From Comamonas testosteroni ATCC 11996 (GTDB lineage: Bacteria > Pseudomonadota > Gammaproteobacteria > Burkholderiales > Burkholderiaceae_C): a stretch of 64,000 nucleotides of DNA. Under the pieces are notes generated by a model, which did not search any database, was not told the DNA's origin, and saw only the letters and a program-made list of their open reading frames with translations. Positions 55,862 through 64,000 of the stretch are shown here, one piece after another. Where the stretch lies: positions 1-64,000 of the forward strand of contig NZ_AHIL01000020.1 in NCBI RefSeq assembly GCF_000241525.1, in the 5' to 3' direction. Each line of letters opens with the position of its first letter. The first letter of the stretch is position 1. The position numbers were made by a program, and so were the translations under genes.

Positions 55862-57559
55862 ATGCACCAGCCATTTGCCGAGCCACGCCGCTCCATCTAC
55901 TACCAGTACCAGGTGCACAAGCCCTGGCTTGCCTCCCGGCATCCGGGCGAGCAAAACCACCCCGTCGTCATCGTCGGCACCGGCCCCGTGGGCCTGACCA
56001 CGGCGCTGGAGATTGCCCGCCACGGCCAGCGCTGTGTGGTGCTCGAGTCCGAGCTGCAGGTGTCCGAAGGCAGCCGGGCCATCGTGTTCACGCGCCGCTC
56101 CATGGAAATCCTGCAGCAGGTGGGCGTGGCCCAGCGTGTGACGGAGACCGGACTGCCCTGGTGCTACGGCAACAGCATCTACCGCGGCCAGCGTGTGTTT
56201 CGCATGGAAAACGCGCGTGCCGACGACGACCGCTTCTTTCCCATGATCAATCTGCAGCAGCAGTACCTGGAGGAATACCTGGTCGATGCAGTGCAGGCCA
56301 ACCCGCTGATCGAGCTGCGCTGGGGCAATCGCGTGAACAAGGTCGAGCAAAAGGGCGAGCAGGTTTTGGTGGAGGTGGACACCCCTGAAGGCAGCTACGA
56401 GCTTCGGGCGGACTGGCTGGTGGCCTGCGACGGCGCGCGTTCGGGGATTCGCACGGCCATGAGTCTGCTGATGGAAGGCGCCTCCTACGAGGGCCGCTTC
56501 GTGATTGCCGACATTCGCATCGACCTGCCCCTGCCCACCGAGCGCCTCGCATTCTTCGATCCCTCATGGAACCCGGGCAACACCATCCTCATGCACCGCG
56601 AGCCGCATGGCATCTGGCGTGTGGACTACCAGCTGCCTGCTGGCGAAGATCCCGAGGATGCGCTCAGGCCCGAGTCGCTGAAGGCGCGCATCGATGCGCA
56701 GTTGGAGATGATCGGCTTTGGCGGCACGCCCTGGGAGATGGACTGGAGCTCCGTCTACTCGGCCCGCGCGCTGACCCTGCCCGACTATGTGCATGGCCGC
56801 GTGATCTTTGCGGGCGACGCCGCCCATATGCTGCCCATCTTCGGCGTGCGCGGTGCCAACACCGGTTTTCAGGATGCCCAGGGCCTGGGCTGGCGTCTGG
56901 CACTCGTTGCCAAGGGCGTGGCCAGCGCTGCGCTGCTGCAAAGCTACAGCAGCGAGCGCGTGGGCGCCGCCCGCGAGATCGTGGAGGAGGCCGGCAAGAG
57001 CACGCGTTTCATGGCACCGCCGAGCAGAGGCTTCAGGCTGCTGCGCGATGCCGTGCTGTCCCTATCGCTGAGCCAGCCCTTTGTCGGCCCGCTCTACCAC
57101 TGGCGCACCTCACGCCCGCATGAGTACGGCAACTCGCCGCTCAACAGCATGGGCGACGACAATCTGCTGTTCAAGGCCGGCCCTGCCCATGGCGCGCCGC
57201 CTCTGAACGTGCGCTTTGCGCCGGACAGCTATCTGCTCGACCATCTGGGGGGCGGCTTCGATTTGCTGTATTTCACGAGCGGCAAGGCGATTGCCGCCGA
57301 ACTGCAGGCGGTCGTGGCCGGGGTCAGAGCTCGCGGCGTTGCAGTGCGCCTGGTTGCCGTCAGCAGCCACGCTGCGAGCGCTATCGACGGTGCCGATCTG
57401 GTACTTGATGACAGCGAAGGCCGCTGCCGCGCCCGCTATGGCGTGATGGCCGATGGCGCCGCCTATCTGCTGCGCCCCGATCAGCATGTCTGTGCGCGCT
57501 GGATGGCGCTGGACGCCAATCGTCTGCAAGCCGCATTCAAGGCAGCCTTGCCTGCCTGA
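55862..57559 (+). CDS. FAD-dependent aromatic-ring hydroxylase (MhpA/PheA type)
   Basis: A 565-residue flavoprotein monooxygenase. The FAD motif VVIVGTGPVGLTTALEIARHG, the DG-type block DWLVACDGARSGIRTAM and the second FAD block VIFAGDAAHMLPIFGVRGANTGFQDA are intact. Length and the thioredoxin-like C-terminal part fit the 3-(3-hydroxyphenyl)propionate and phenol hydroxylase subgroup. A CAGGAGACA ribosome site precedes ATG 55862. The DUF2783 gene follows by 12 bases. The aromatic substrate is not decided; no ring-cleavage gene is in the window. Confidence 0.9.
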   Translation: MHQPFAEPRRSIYYQYQVHKPWLASRHPGEQNHPVVIVGTGPVGLTTALEIARHGQRCVVLESELQVSEGSRAIVFTRRSMEILQQVGVAQRVTETGLPWCYGNSIYRGQRVFRMENARADDDRFFPMINLQQQYLEEYLVDAVQANPLIELRWGNRVNKVEQKGEQVLVEVDTPEGSYELRADWLVACDGARSGIRTAMSLLMEGASYEGRFVIADIRIDLPLPTERLAFFDPSWNPGNTILMHREPHGIWRVDYQLPAGEDPEDALRPESLKARIDAQLEMIGFGGTPWEMDWSSVYSARALTLPDYVHGRVIFAGDAAHMLPIFGVRGANTGFQDAQGLGWRLALVAKGVASAALLQSYSSERVGAAREIVEEAGKSTRFMAPPSRGFRLLRDAVLSLSLSQPFVGPLYHWRTSRPHEYGNSPLNSMGDDNLLFKAGPAHGAPPLNVRFAPDSYLLDHLGGGFDLLYFTSGKAIAAELQAVVAGVRARGVAVRLVAVSSHAASAIDGADLVLDDSEGRCRARYGVMADGAAYLLRPDQHVCARWMALDANRLQAAFKAALPA

Positions 57560-57571
57560 GGAGAGATTCAA

Positions 57572-57760
57572 ATGACGCAAACCACTCTTGATATCGCAGG
57601 TCTGGAGACCGTGTACGACCAGCTTGCTGGCGCCATCGATGCCGTGGGCGCGGAAAAGTCCGAGCTGCTGCTGGTCAAGCTGGCGCTGCTGGCCGCCAAT
57701 CAGCTCGGTGATGCCCGCCAGTTTGGCGAAATGATTGCGGCGGCCCAGCAAGATCTGTAA
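57572..57760 (+). CDS. DUF2783 protein
   Basis: A 62-residue protein of the DUF2783 family (LETVYDQLAGAIDAVGAEKSE, LLLVKLALLAANQLGDA). These small helical proteins are typically coded right behind FAD-type aromatic hydroxylases and may assist them. A GAGGAGA ribosome site and a 12-base gap make cotranscription with the hydroxylase near certain. Confidence 0.88.
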   Translation: MTQTTLDIAGLETVYDQLAGAIDAVGAEKSELLLVKLALLAANQLGDARQFGEMIAAAQQDL

Positions 57761-57786
57761 GCAAAAGGCCTGTACGTGGCAGTCAT

Positions 57787-57810
57787 CCCGGCCCGCCCGG
57801 GCCGGGTTCT
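57787..57810 (+). terminator. GC-rich hairpin after DUF2783
   Basis: CCCGGCCC (57787-57794) pairs with GGGCCGGG (57799-57806), loop GCCC, followed by TTCT. The T-run is short, so termination may be partial. Confidence 0.6.
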
Positions 57811-57975
57811 GGCGGGTTCTGTGCGTGCTGACTCACGGATTTCATAGCGGATAATCTTTATCTATCAATAGTTTGAGATGGATTTTCTGCAAGTCGATAT
57901 GGCTTGATATCCGACAAGGCCGCGCCACGGAGTCGAGGCAGACTGGAGCCATTGCCACCGTAGGAGGATTGGTCC

Positions 57976-58515
57976 ATGAAATTGCGTCCCAGTACCTTGC
58001 TGCTATCTGGAGTCCTGAGCCTGAGTGGATTGAGCGCGGCTCCGGCCCTGGCCAAGTCGGCTGCCGAATGGCTGGCCTTGACAGGTGCCGTGCAGATCGG
58101 CTTGAGCCAGGCCGTCGAAAAAGCCCAGGCCGTGGCTCCCGGAAAAGCGATCGATGTCGAGCTGGAAGAGGGCAAGAAAGGCGCTGCGCCTTATTATTCG
58201 GTCACCCTGATCTCCCCAGTGAATGAGGAAATCAAGCTGCGCGTGAATGCCAGCACGGGCGATGCCGCCGTGGAGAAGAACAAGGGACAGGCCGAGGCCA
58301 AGCATGTCAAGCGTCTGGCCGATGCCCGGATCACGCTGGTGCAGGCCGTCGATGCAGCTATTGCCGCCTTGCCCGGCAAGCCGCTGGAGGCCCAGCTGGA
58401 TTCGGACTGGGGCAAGACCAGCTACAAGGTCAAGATGCTGCGCGCCGATCAGACGGTCATGAAGCTCAGGCTGGATCCTGTCAGCGGTGCAGTGACGGGC
58501 CAGGAAAAGGATTAG
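57976..58515 (+). CDS. Exported PepSY-domain protein
   Basis: A 179-residue periplasmic protein: signal peptide about 1-26 (LLLSGVLSLSGLSAAPALA), then two PepSY-like repeats, each starting with a helix (QIGLSQAVEKAQAVAPGKAIDVELEEG and LVQAVDAAIAALPGKPLEAQLDSD). An AGGAGG site precedes the ATG. PepSY proteins commonly inhibit or chaperone secreted partners; no protease is adjacent. Confidence 0.88.
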   Translation: MKLRPSTLLLSGVLSLSGLSAAPALAKSAAEWLALTGAVQIGLSQAVEKAQAVAPGKAIDVELEEGKKGAAPYYSVTLISPVNEEIKLRVNASTGDAAVEKNKGQAEAKHVKRLADARITLVQAVDAAIAALPGKPLEAQLDSDWGKTSYKVKMLRADQTVMKLRLDPVSGAVTGQEKD

Positions 58516-58536
58516 GGCAAGCCTTGAGGGGCGGAT

Positions 58537-58600
58537 TGCTATGAAGAAATGAGTATCTGGCGCTTTCCCATAATGGGTTTTAGACATGTTTGATGTTGAA
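58537..58600. repeat. Dispersed TGCTAT...GCGC intergenic repeat
   Basis: TGCTATGAAGAAATGAGTATCTGGCGCTTT (58537-58566) aligns with 21500-21530 at most positions. It occupies the gap between the PepSY and ygiQ genes. Confidence 0.5.
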
Positions 58601-58662
58601 TCCCTGTCATGGAGGGTGCTGGATGCTATGAGTTTCAGAGTTTCAGCCATGTTTGTGCAAGA

Positions 58663-58678
58663 CCTTGCACGTGCAAGG
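58663..58678. promoter_or_regulatory. Perfect 16-base palindrome upstream of ygiQ
   Basis: CCTTGCACGTGCAAGG, a perfect two-fold palindrome 72 bases before the ygiQ start. This is a likely operator for a dimeric regulator, identity unknown. Confidence 0.55.
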
Positions 58679-58749
58679 CTGAGGGCAGAAAAGTACACTG
58701 GCCGGTTCTTTCTCCGCATAGGCCATGAGGCCATATAAAGCCCATCCAC

Positions 58750-61236
58750 ATGAACGCCCCGGTTGATGTTTCCTTTTTCCATCGCGATGCCAAACCGCTG
58801 ACCAGCTACAAGCCGTACTGGGCCAAGCGCTTCGGCCCGGCGCCGTTCCTGCCCATGAGCCGTGCGGAGATGGATCAGCTCGGCTGGGACAGCTGCGACA
58901 TCATTCTGGTCACGGGCGACGCCTATGTGGATCACCCTAGCTTCGGCATGGCGGTCATCGGCCGGGTGCTGGAGGCGCAAGGCTTTCGCGTGGGCATCAT
59001 CGCCCAGCCCGACTGGACCAGCGCCGAGGCCTTCAAGGCCCTGGGCAAGCCCAATCTGTTCTGGGGCGTGACGGCCGGCAACATGGACTCGATGATCAAC
59101 CGCTACACGGCTGATCGCAAGATTCGCAGCGACGATGCCTACACCCCCGGCGATGTGGCCGGCAAGCGCCCCGATCGCGCAGCCATCGTCTACAGCCAGC
59201 GCTGCCGCGAAGCCTACAAGGACGTGCCCATCGTGCTGGGCGGCATCGAGGGTTCGCTGCGTCGCATTGCCCACTACGACTACTGGAGCGACAAGGTGCG
59301 TCGCTCCATCGTGGTGGACAGCAAGTGCGACATCCTGCTCTACGGCAATGCCGAGCGTGCCCTGGTCGAAGTGGCGCACCGCATTGCGGCGCGCGAGCCG
59401 GTGGAGCAGATCACGGATGTGCGCGGCACTTCGTTCTTTCGCCGTGCTTCGGAGGACGGCTGGTTCGAAGTCGACTCCACCACAGTGGACGAGCCCGGCG
59501 AAGTCGAGCCCCATATCAACCCCTATATGACGACCAGCGAGCAGGCCGAGGCCCAGGGCCAGACCTGCTCCAAGGAAGATGCCGCGAAATCGGAAGCGGA
59601 CGGCCCCAATGACGGCGCATCGGTAGCCAAGGTCCAGCCCATCCAGTTTGTGCCCAATCTTTCGCTGCGCAGCAAGTCCAAGCTGCCCCCGCGCGAGCGC
59701 ACCGTGCTGCGTCTGCCCAGCTATGAAGAGGTCAAGAGCGATCCGATTCTGTACGCCCACGCCAATCGTGTTCTGCATCTGGAGACCAACCCCGGCAACG
59801 CCCGTGCGCTGGTCCAGGCCCATGGCGAGGGAGCCACGGCGCGCGATGTGTGGATGAACCCGCCGCCCATTCCTCTCACAACAGCCGAGATGGACTGGGT
59901 TTTCGGTCTGCCCTACGCCCGTAGCCCACACCCCGTCTATGCCGACGAAAGCGGCAGCCACGAGGGCGCCACCAAGATCCCTGCCTGGGAGATGATTCGC
60001 ACTTCGGTGAACATCATGCGCGGCTGCTTCGGCGGCTGCACCTTCTGCTCCATCACCGAGCACGAGGGCCGCATCATCCAGAGCCGCTCGGAAGATTCCA
60101 TCATCCAGGAGCTCGAAGAGATCCGCGACAAGGTCAAGGGCTTTACCGGCACCATCTCCGACCTGGGCGGGCCCACGGCCAATATGTACCGCCTGGGCTG
60201 CAAGAGCCCGCAGATCGAAGCGGCCTGCCGCAAGCCCAGTTGTGTCTTCCCTGGCATCTGCCAGAACCTGCACACCGACCACGGGCCGCTGATCAAGATC
60301 TACCGCCGCGCTCGCAAGCTGCCAGGCATCAAGAAGATCCTGATCGGCTCCGGCCTGCGCTACGACCTGGCCGTCAAGTCGCCCGAGTACGTCAAGGAAC
60401 TGGTCCAGCACCATGTGGGCGGCTATCTCAAGATCGCCCCTGAGCATACTGAGCAAGGCCCGCTGACCAAGATGATGAAGCCGGGCATCGGCAGCTATGA
60501 CAAGTTCAAGCAGCTGTTCGATAAGTTCAGCGAGGAAGCCGGCAAGAAGCAGTTTCTCATTCCCTACTTCATTGCCGCCCACCCTGGCACCAGCGATGAA
60601 GACATGATGAATCTGGCCATCTGGCTCAAGAAGAACGGCTTCCGTGCTGATCAGGTGCAGACCTTCTACCCGAGCCCCATGGCCACGGCCACTGCCATGT
60701 ACCACAGTGGTCGCAACACGCTGACCAAGGTGCGCCGGCAGATGCGCGACGAGGCCGAGGAGCGCGTGGACATCGTGCGCGGTGAAAAGCGCCGCCGTCT
60801 GCACAAGGCTTTCCTGCGCTATCACGACCCCAACAACTGGCCGCTGCTGCGCGAGGCGCTCAAGACCATGGGGCGCGCCGATCTGATCGGCAACGGCAAG
60901 CAGCACCTGATCCCGACCTTCCAGCCACTGGTGGACGGCAGCTATCAGAGTGCCCGAAAGAAGAACAGTACCTCGACCAAGGCGGGTGGCGGCATCGGCT
61001 ACACCACCAACAAGGATGGCAAGGCCGTGGCCGTGCGACGCCGCAGCGAAGAGGCGAGCCTGGAGCCCAAGGGCGATGTGCGCTTCCGCAGCAGCCAGCC
61101 GCAACCGGGCAAGCTGCTGACCCAGCATACCGGCCTGCCGCCGCGCGGGGGTGTGACTGGCAAGGCCAAGCCAGGTTTCAAAACTGCGGCGAGGCCCGCC
61201 AAACCGGCGAGCCAGGGTTCGCGCAAGTCCCGTTGA
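58750..61236 (+). CDS. ygiQ: YgiQ-family radical SAM protein
   Basis: An 828-residue radical SAM protein of the YgiQ (UPF0313) family. The N-terminal domain ([32 protein letters not shown] and following) is cobalamin-binding-like; the radical SAM cluster motif is [18 protein letters not shown] (CxxxCxxC), followed by the TIM-barrel part with [23 protein letters not shown]. The last 130 residues are Lys/Arg/Ser-rich and disordered. Reaction unknown for the family. No ribosome site stronger than a weak A-rich stretch precedes the ATG. Confidence 0.93.
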   Translation: MNAPVDVSFFHRDAKPLTSYKPYWAKRFGPAPFLPMSRAEMDQLGWDSCDIILVTGDAYVDHPSFGMAVIGRVLEAQGFRVGIIAQPDWTSAEAFKALGKPNLFWGVTAGNMDSMINRYTADRKIRSDDAYTPGDVAGKRPDRAAIVYSQRCREAYKDVPIVLGGIEGSLRRIAHYDYWSDKVRRSIVVDSKCDILLYGNAERALVEVAHRIAAREPVEQITDVRGTSFFRRASEDGWFEVDSTTVDEPGEVEPHINPYMTTSEQAEAQGQTCSKEDAAKSEADGPNDGASVAKVQPIQFVPNLSLRSKSKLPPRERTVLRLPSYEEVKSDPILYAHANRVLHLETNPGNARALVQAHGEGATARDVWMNPPPIPLTTAEMDWVFGLPYARSPHPVYADESGSHEGATKIPAWEMIRTSVNIMRGCFGGCTFCSITEHEGRIIQSRSEDSIIQELEEIRDKVKGFTGTISDLGGPTANMYRLGCKSPQIEAACRKPSCVFPGICQNLHTDHGPLIKIYRRARKLPGIKKILIGSGLRYDLAVKSPEYVKELVQHHVGGYLKIAPEHTEQGPLTKMMKPGIGSYDKFKQLFDKFSEEAGKKQFLIPYFIAAHPGTSDEDMMNLAIWLKKNGFRADQVQTFYPSPMATATAMYHSGRNTLTKVRRQMRDEAEERVDIVRGEKRRRLHKAFLRYHDPNNWPLLREALKTMGRADLIGNGKQHLIPTFQPLVDGSYQSARKKNSTSTKAGGGIGYTTNKDGKAVAVRRRSEEASLEPKGDVRFRSSQPQPGKLLTQHTGLPPRGGVTGKAKPGFKTAARPAKPASQGSRKSR

Positions 61237-61257
61237 TGGCGTCGGTCTGATTGCAGT

Positions 61258-61290
61258 CAAAAAAAACGACGCTTGATGCGTCGTTTTTTG
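61258..61290. terminator. Bidirectional terminator between ygiQ and the GGDEF-EAL gene
   Basis: ACGACGC (61266-61272) pairs with GCGTCGT (61278-61284), loop TTGAT, with A-run before and T-run after. Confidence 0.9.
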
Positions 61291-61308
61291 TGTGGATATG
61301 CGAGCTTG

Positions 61309-63783
61309 TCAGCTCATGGCCAGCGCGGCGCACCACTGCGGCAACTGGTTTTCCTGCGTGGGGGCAAAGTATTCGGTCGTCATGGGCTTGGGGCGGGCGA
61401 TGGCGTAGCCCTGCACATAGTCCACGCCCATGGTCATGAGTTCCTCGGCGATCTCGCGGCTCTCGACGAACTCGGCGATGGTCTTTTTGCCCAGGGTCTG
61501 GCCGATGCGATTGATCATCTCCACCATGGCGTGGTCTCCCTTGTCCTTGAGCATGTCGCGCACAAAGCCGCCGTCGATCTTGAGGTAGTCGACGGGCAAC
61601 TGCTTCAGATAGGTCAGCGACGACATGCCGACTCCGAAGTCGTCCAGGGCAAAACGGCAACCCAGGGCGCGCAGTGACTGAATCAGCCGTGTGGCATTGC
61701 TGAGGTTGCCAATGGCGCTGGTTTCGGTGATTTCGAAACATAGCTTTTGCGGTGCAATTGCGTGCTGCTGCAACTGCTCCTTCACAAATTCCAGCAGGCC
61801 GTCGTCGTCCAGGCTGGGGCCGGAGAGATTGATGGCGCAGGTTTCCACCAGCTTGGCGTGTCCAGGCTGCTGCGCCAGTGTCTGCAGGGCCCGGGAGATC
61901 ACCCAGCGGTCAAGCGATGGCATCAGGCCGTAGCGCTCGGCGGCGGGTATGAAATGTCCGGGGGCTAGGATCTGGCCGTTTTCATCGCGCAGGCGCAGCA
62001 GGACTTCGAAGTGCATGCCGCTGTGGCGGCTGTTTTTGCGGGCCTGCAGCGGTGCAATGCTCTGGGCATAGAGGCAAAAGCGGTCTTCGTCCAGTGCGGT
62101 ACGAATGCGTGTAGCCCATTCCATCTCGCTGACATAGCGGCTGTAGATTCCGTCCTCGGCCTTGTAGAAAAAGACCTTGTTGCGCCCGCGCTCCTTGGCC
62201 TGGTAGCAGGCCATATCGACCATGCGCAACAGATCGGAGGCATTGACCGCATCGCCGGGAACATGCACGGCACCGATCGAAAAACCGGTGCGCAATATCT
62301 TTTCTCCCCAGGTGGTTTGCAGTTGCTGGGCTGCCAGGCGCAGCTTCTCGGCAATGCTCGCAACGTTGGAAGGAGGGCAGTTCTCCAGCAGCACGGCAAA
62401 CTCGTCACCGCCCATGCGTGCCAGACAATCGGTTTCGCGCAGATTGGCCTGCAACATCCGAGAGACTTCACACAGCACTTCATCACCGGCGGCATGGCCA
62501 CTGGTTTCGTTGATGAGCTTGAACTGGTCCAGATCGATGTAGAGCAGGGCATAGGGCTTGACCTGGTGCAGACCCTGGGTCAGCATCTTTTGCAGCCGCC
62601 GCTCGAATTCACCGCGATTTTCCAGCCCCGTCAGCGTGTCATGGCGTGCATTCCAGGAGATCTGGTCCATGTACTGCTGCTCACGCGATACATCGCGCAG
62701 CACGAAGACGGCGCCCGATGTCTGACCCTCACGCTGCATGGCGGAGCCCAGTACCTTGACCGGCACGATGCTGTGGTCGGTGCGGCGCACCCAGTGCGTT
62801 TGTTCATCACGCACGACAGTGCTTTCCTTGGTTTCGCTGACCAGCTGGGCGAGCAGGCCTTCGCTGGTGATGGAGGCGTCCATGGTGTAGAACTGCAGCA
62901 CCTGCTTGATGGGCTTGTCCAGATAGCTTTGCTTTTGCAGACCCAGCAGGCCTATGGCAGCGGGGTTGACATAGTTGACCATGCCCTTGGCATTGGTGGT
63001 GATGACCGCATCGCTGAGCGCTGCCAGCGTGGTTTCCGCGCGCTCTTTTTCGCTGTTGAGGCCATCTTGAACCTGCTCTCGCAGCTGGATCAGGCGCCAG
63101 GTATTCCATACCCACAGGCCCACCAGGCCAATGGCCAGGGCGCCGTTGAGGGCGAGCAGCAGCCAGACGATGTTGCGTGAGCTTTTGCCCAGGGAGTCGC
63201 TGAATGCCTTGGTTAATGCCGTCACGCCCTGGTTGATCAGGTCGATCTCGCGCTTCCAGGTGGCAATGTTTTCGCGGCTGATGTTGCCGACTTCGTATCC
63301 ATGGCGGATTTCCTGGGCCAATGTATCGAGCTGGTTCAGGTATTCGTCACCCATCTTCCAGTACGCGACGGGCTCCTGCACCCAGCTGAAATAGCGGAAT
63401 GTGCGCAGCAACCAGATAAGGGAGCTGACATCGTCGGGGTGGTTCTGGCCTTGCTCTATGCCTTTGCGCGCCAGGTCCAGGCGCAGGGGCTTGTCGTAGA
63501 GGGCAATACGTGCCTCGGCATCGCCACGCGGCACCTGCAAGGCCCGCTGGTAGTGGGCGAAGTCCACTGGATTGCCTTCGTCGGCATAACGGGACAGCGA
63601 GTAGATCGCATCCTTCTGGGCCTTGGACCAGAGGCTTTCTCCGTTGACGAAAGCGCGCACGGCCGAGAGCAGGTACAGGCTGCAGCTGGCACTGAGCATC
63701 AGAATCAGTGCCAGCAGCGCAAAAGCCCAGACGCGCTGCAGCAATTGTTGAGACTTCAGTGCGGGGCTCAAAGATGCCTTCAT
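61309..63783 (-). CDS. Membrane GGDEF-EAL protein with PAS domain
   Basis: An 824-residue c-di-GMP enzyme. Two transmembrane segments (about 17-45 and 205-225) enclose a periplasmic domain of about 155 residues. Then PAS (about 255-370), GGDEF (about 385-545; ARMGGDEFAVLL with inhibitory site RETD five residues before) and EAL (about 565-815). EAL residues appear intact: HFEVLLRL, CAINLSGPSL, CFEITETSA, FALDDFGVG, YLKIDGGF and KKTIAEFVE. It may be a bifunctional or a switching protein. The periplasmic domain's ligand is unknown. Confidence 0.93.
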   Translation of the reverse strand: MKASLSPALKSQQLLQRVWAFALLALILMLSASCSLYLLSAVRAFVNGESLWSKAQKDAIYSLSRYADEGNPVDFAHYQRALQVPRGDAEARIALYDKPLRLDLARKGIEQGQNHPDDVSSLIWLLRTFRYFSWVQEPVAYWKMGDEYLNQLDTLAQEIRHGYEVGNISRENIATWKREIDLINQGVTALTKAFSDSLGKSSRNIVWLLLALNGALAIGLVGLWVWNTWRLIQLREQVQDGLNSEKERAETTLAALSDAVITTNAKGMVNYVNPAAIGLLGLQKQSYLDKPIKQVLQFYTMDASITSEGLLAQLVSETKESTVVRDEQTHWVRRTDHSIVPVKVLGSAMQREGQTSGAVFVLRDVSREQQYMDQISWNARHDTLTGLENRGEFERRLQKMLTQGLHQVKPYALLYIDLDQFKLINETSGHAAGDEVLCEVSRMLQANLRETDCLARMGGDEFAVLLENCPPSNVASIAEKLRLAAQQLQTTWGEKILRTGFSIGAVHVPGDAVNASDLLRMVDMACYQAKERGRNKVFFYKAEDGIYSRYVSEMEWATRIRTALDEDRFCLYAQSIAPLQARKNSRHSGMHFEVLLRLRDENGQILAPGHFIPAAERYGLMPSLDRWVISRALQTLAQQPGHAKLVETCAINLSGPSLDDDGLLEFVKEQLQQHAIAPQKLCFEITETSAIGNLSNATRLIQSLRALGCRFALDDFGVGMSSLTYLKQLPVDYLKIDGGFVRDMLKDKGDHAMVEMINRIGQTLGKKTIAEFVESREIAEELMTMGVDYVQGYAIARPKPMTTEYFAPTQENQLPQWCAALAMS

Positions 63784-64000
63784 GACGCCTCATCCAGTAG
63801 ATAGACTTTAGACGCATAAGTGAGGGCATTCACAAGACGTACGGGTACGAAACAGCCAGCAGACGCCGTCCTGCTGGCGATCAGAAGTCCGTCGCGATGC
63901 CCGCTCTCATGCTCGACCTTTCACAGCATTGCGTAGGAGGTATGTCAGATCACACGCAATTTGTATTTATTGGTAATTTTTGGCCTGTAGAGGTGAGCCT
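63784..64000. other. Upstream region of the GGDEF-EAL gene
   Basis: About 215 bases to the window edge with no gene visible. It presumably contains the GGDEF-EAL promoter. Confidence 0.4.

Noticed and set aside
58003-61260. 1085-codon minus-strand frame
   Set aside because: Antisense to the PepSY and ygiQ genes; the YgiQ motifs on the plus strand are decisive.

Overview
The window looks like chromosome of a betaproteobacterium of the Comamonadaceae, most likely Comamonas. I infer this from GC-rich coding sequence, the protein repertoire (DctBD with a C4-dicarboxylate carrier, a LysP-type permease, DUF1329, DUF4259, an FAD hydroxylase followed by DUF2783) and intergenic repeats of a kind I associate with this family. 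No rRNA, tRNA or CRISPR array was recognised. Nearly everything is ordinary core or accessory chromosome. Two stretches stand out: an AT-richer integrated island at the left edge (1 to about 5400) and an eroded region at 29.9-31.1 kb.

Left edge. A P4-type tyrosine integrase (3864-5192) sits directly behind the 3' end of guaA, a known integration site for genomic islands. Reading away from guaA, the island carries the integrase, an unknown protein, an AlpA-like regulator, a RecA-fold-like protein with a broken Walker A motif and a C-terminal helix-turn-helix, a repeat-rich gap that could be an origin, and a Rep_trans-type replication initiator. The far end of the island lies outside the window. 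Next come guaA and guaB, with a Phd/VapC-type toxin-antitoxin pair inserted between them behind its own palindromic operator.

9.4-18.5 kb is housekeeping: a DUF4124 protein, rnfH-ratA, smpB, alaS, trmB, gluQ and an FAD oxidoreductase. 18.5-25.9 kb holds a LysR/pirin/DoxX/WrbA-like set, trhO, a MinD-like ATPase paired with a diguanylate cyclase, and a SulP transporter. 26.3-29.4 kb has a DUF1329 outer-membrane-associated protein and a lysine-type permease. 29.9-31.1 kb is a graveyard: a remnant of an ABC ATPase gene, paralogous to the intact one 2.3 kb away, abuts a multiply frameshifted sigma54-dependent regulator. A Tat-exported lipoprotein phosphatase and a three-gene ABC importer (ATPase, permease, binding protein) follow.

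35.7-45.1 kb: ETF-ubiquinone oxidoreductase, a thioesterase, and a complete dicarboxylate uptake module (dctA-like carrier, DctB kinase, DctD regulator) with a near-consensus sigma54 promoter and two upstream palindromes in front of the carrier. Then comes a translationally coupled trio (saccharopine-dehydrogenase-like, DUF4166, DCC). 45.2-54.3 kb: a SMI1-like protein, RtcB RNA ligase, a coupled YceI-YceI-SRPBCC operon, an AhpD-like protein, a LysE exporter with a divergent LysR, small proteins and a YigZ-family protein. 54.5-57.8 kb: a 55-residue protein, a LuxR-type regulator, an aromatic FAD hydroxylase and DUF2783. The right end has a PepSY protein, a YgiQ radical SAM protein and a membrane GGDEF-EAL protein.
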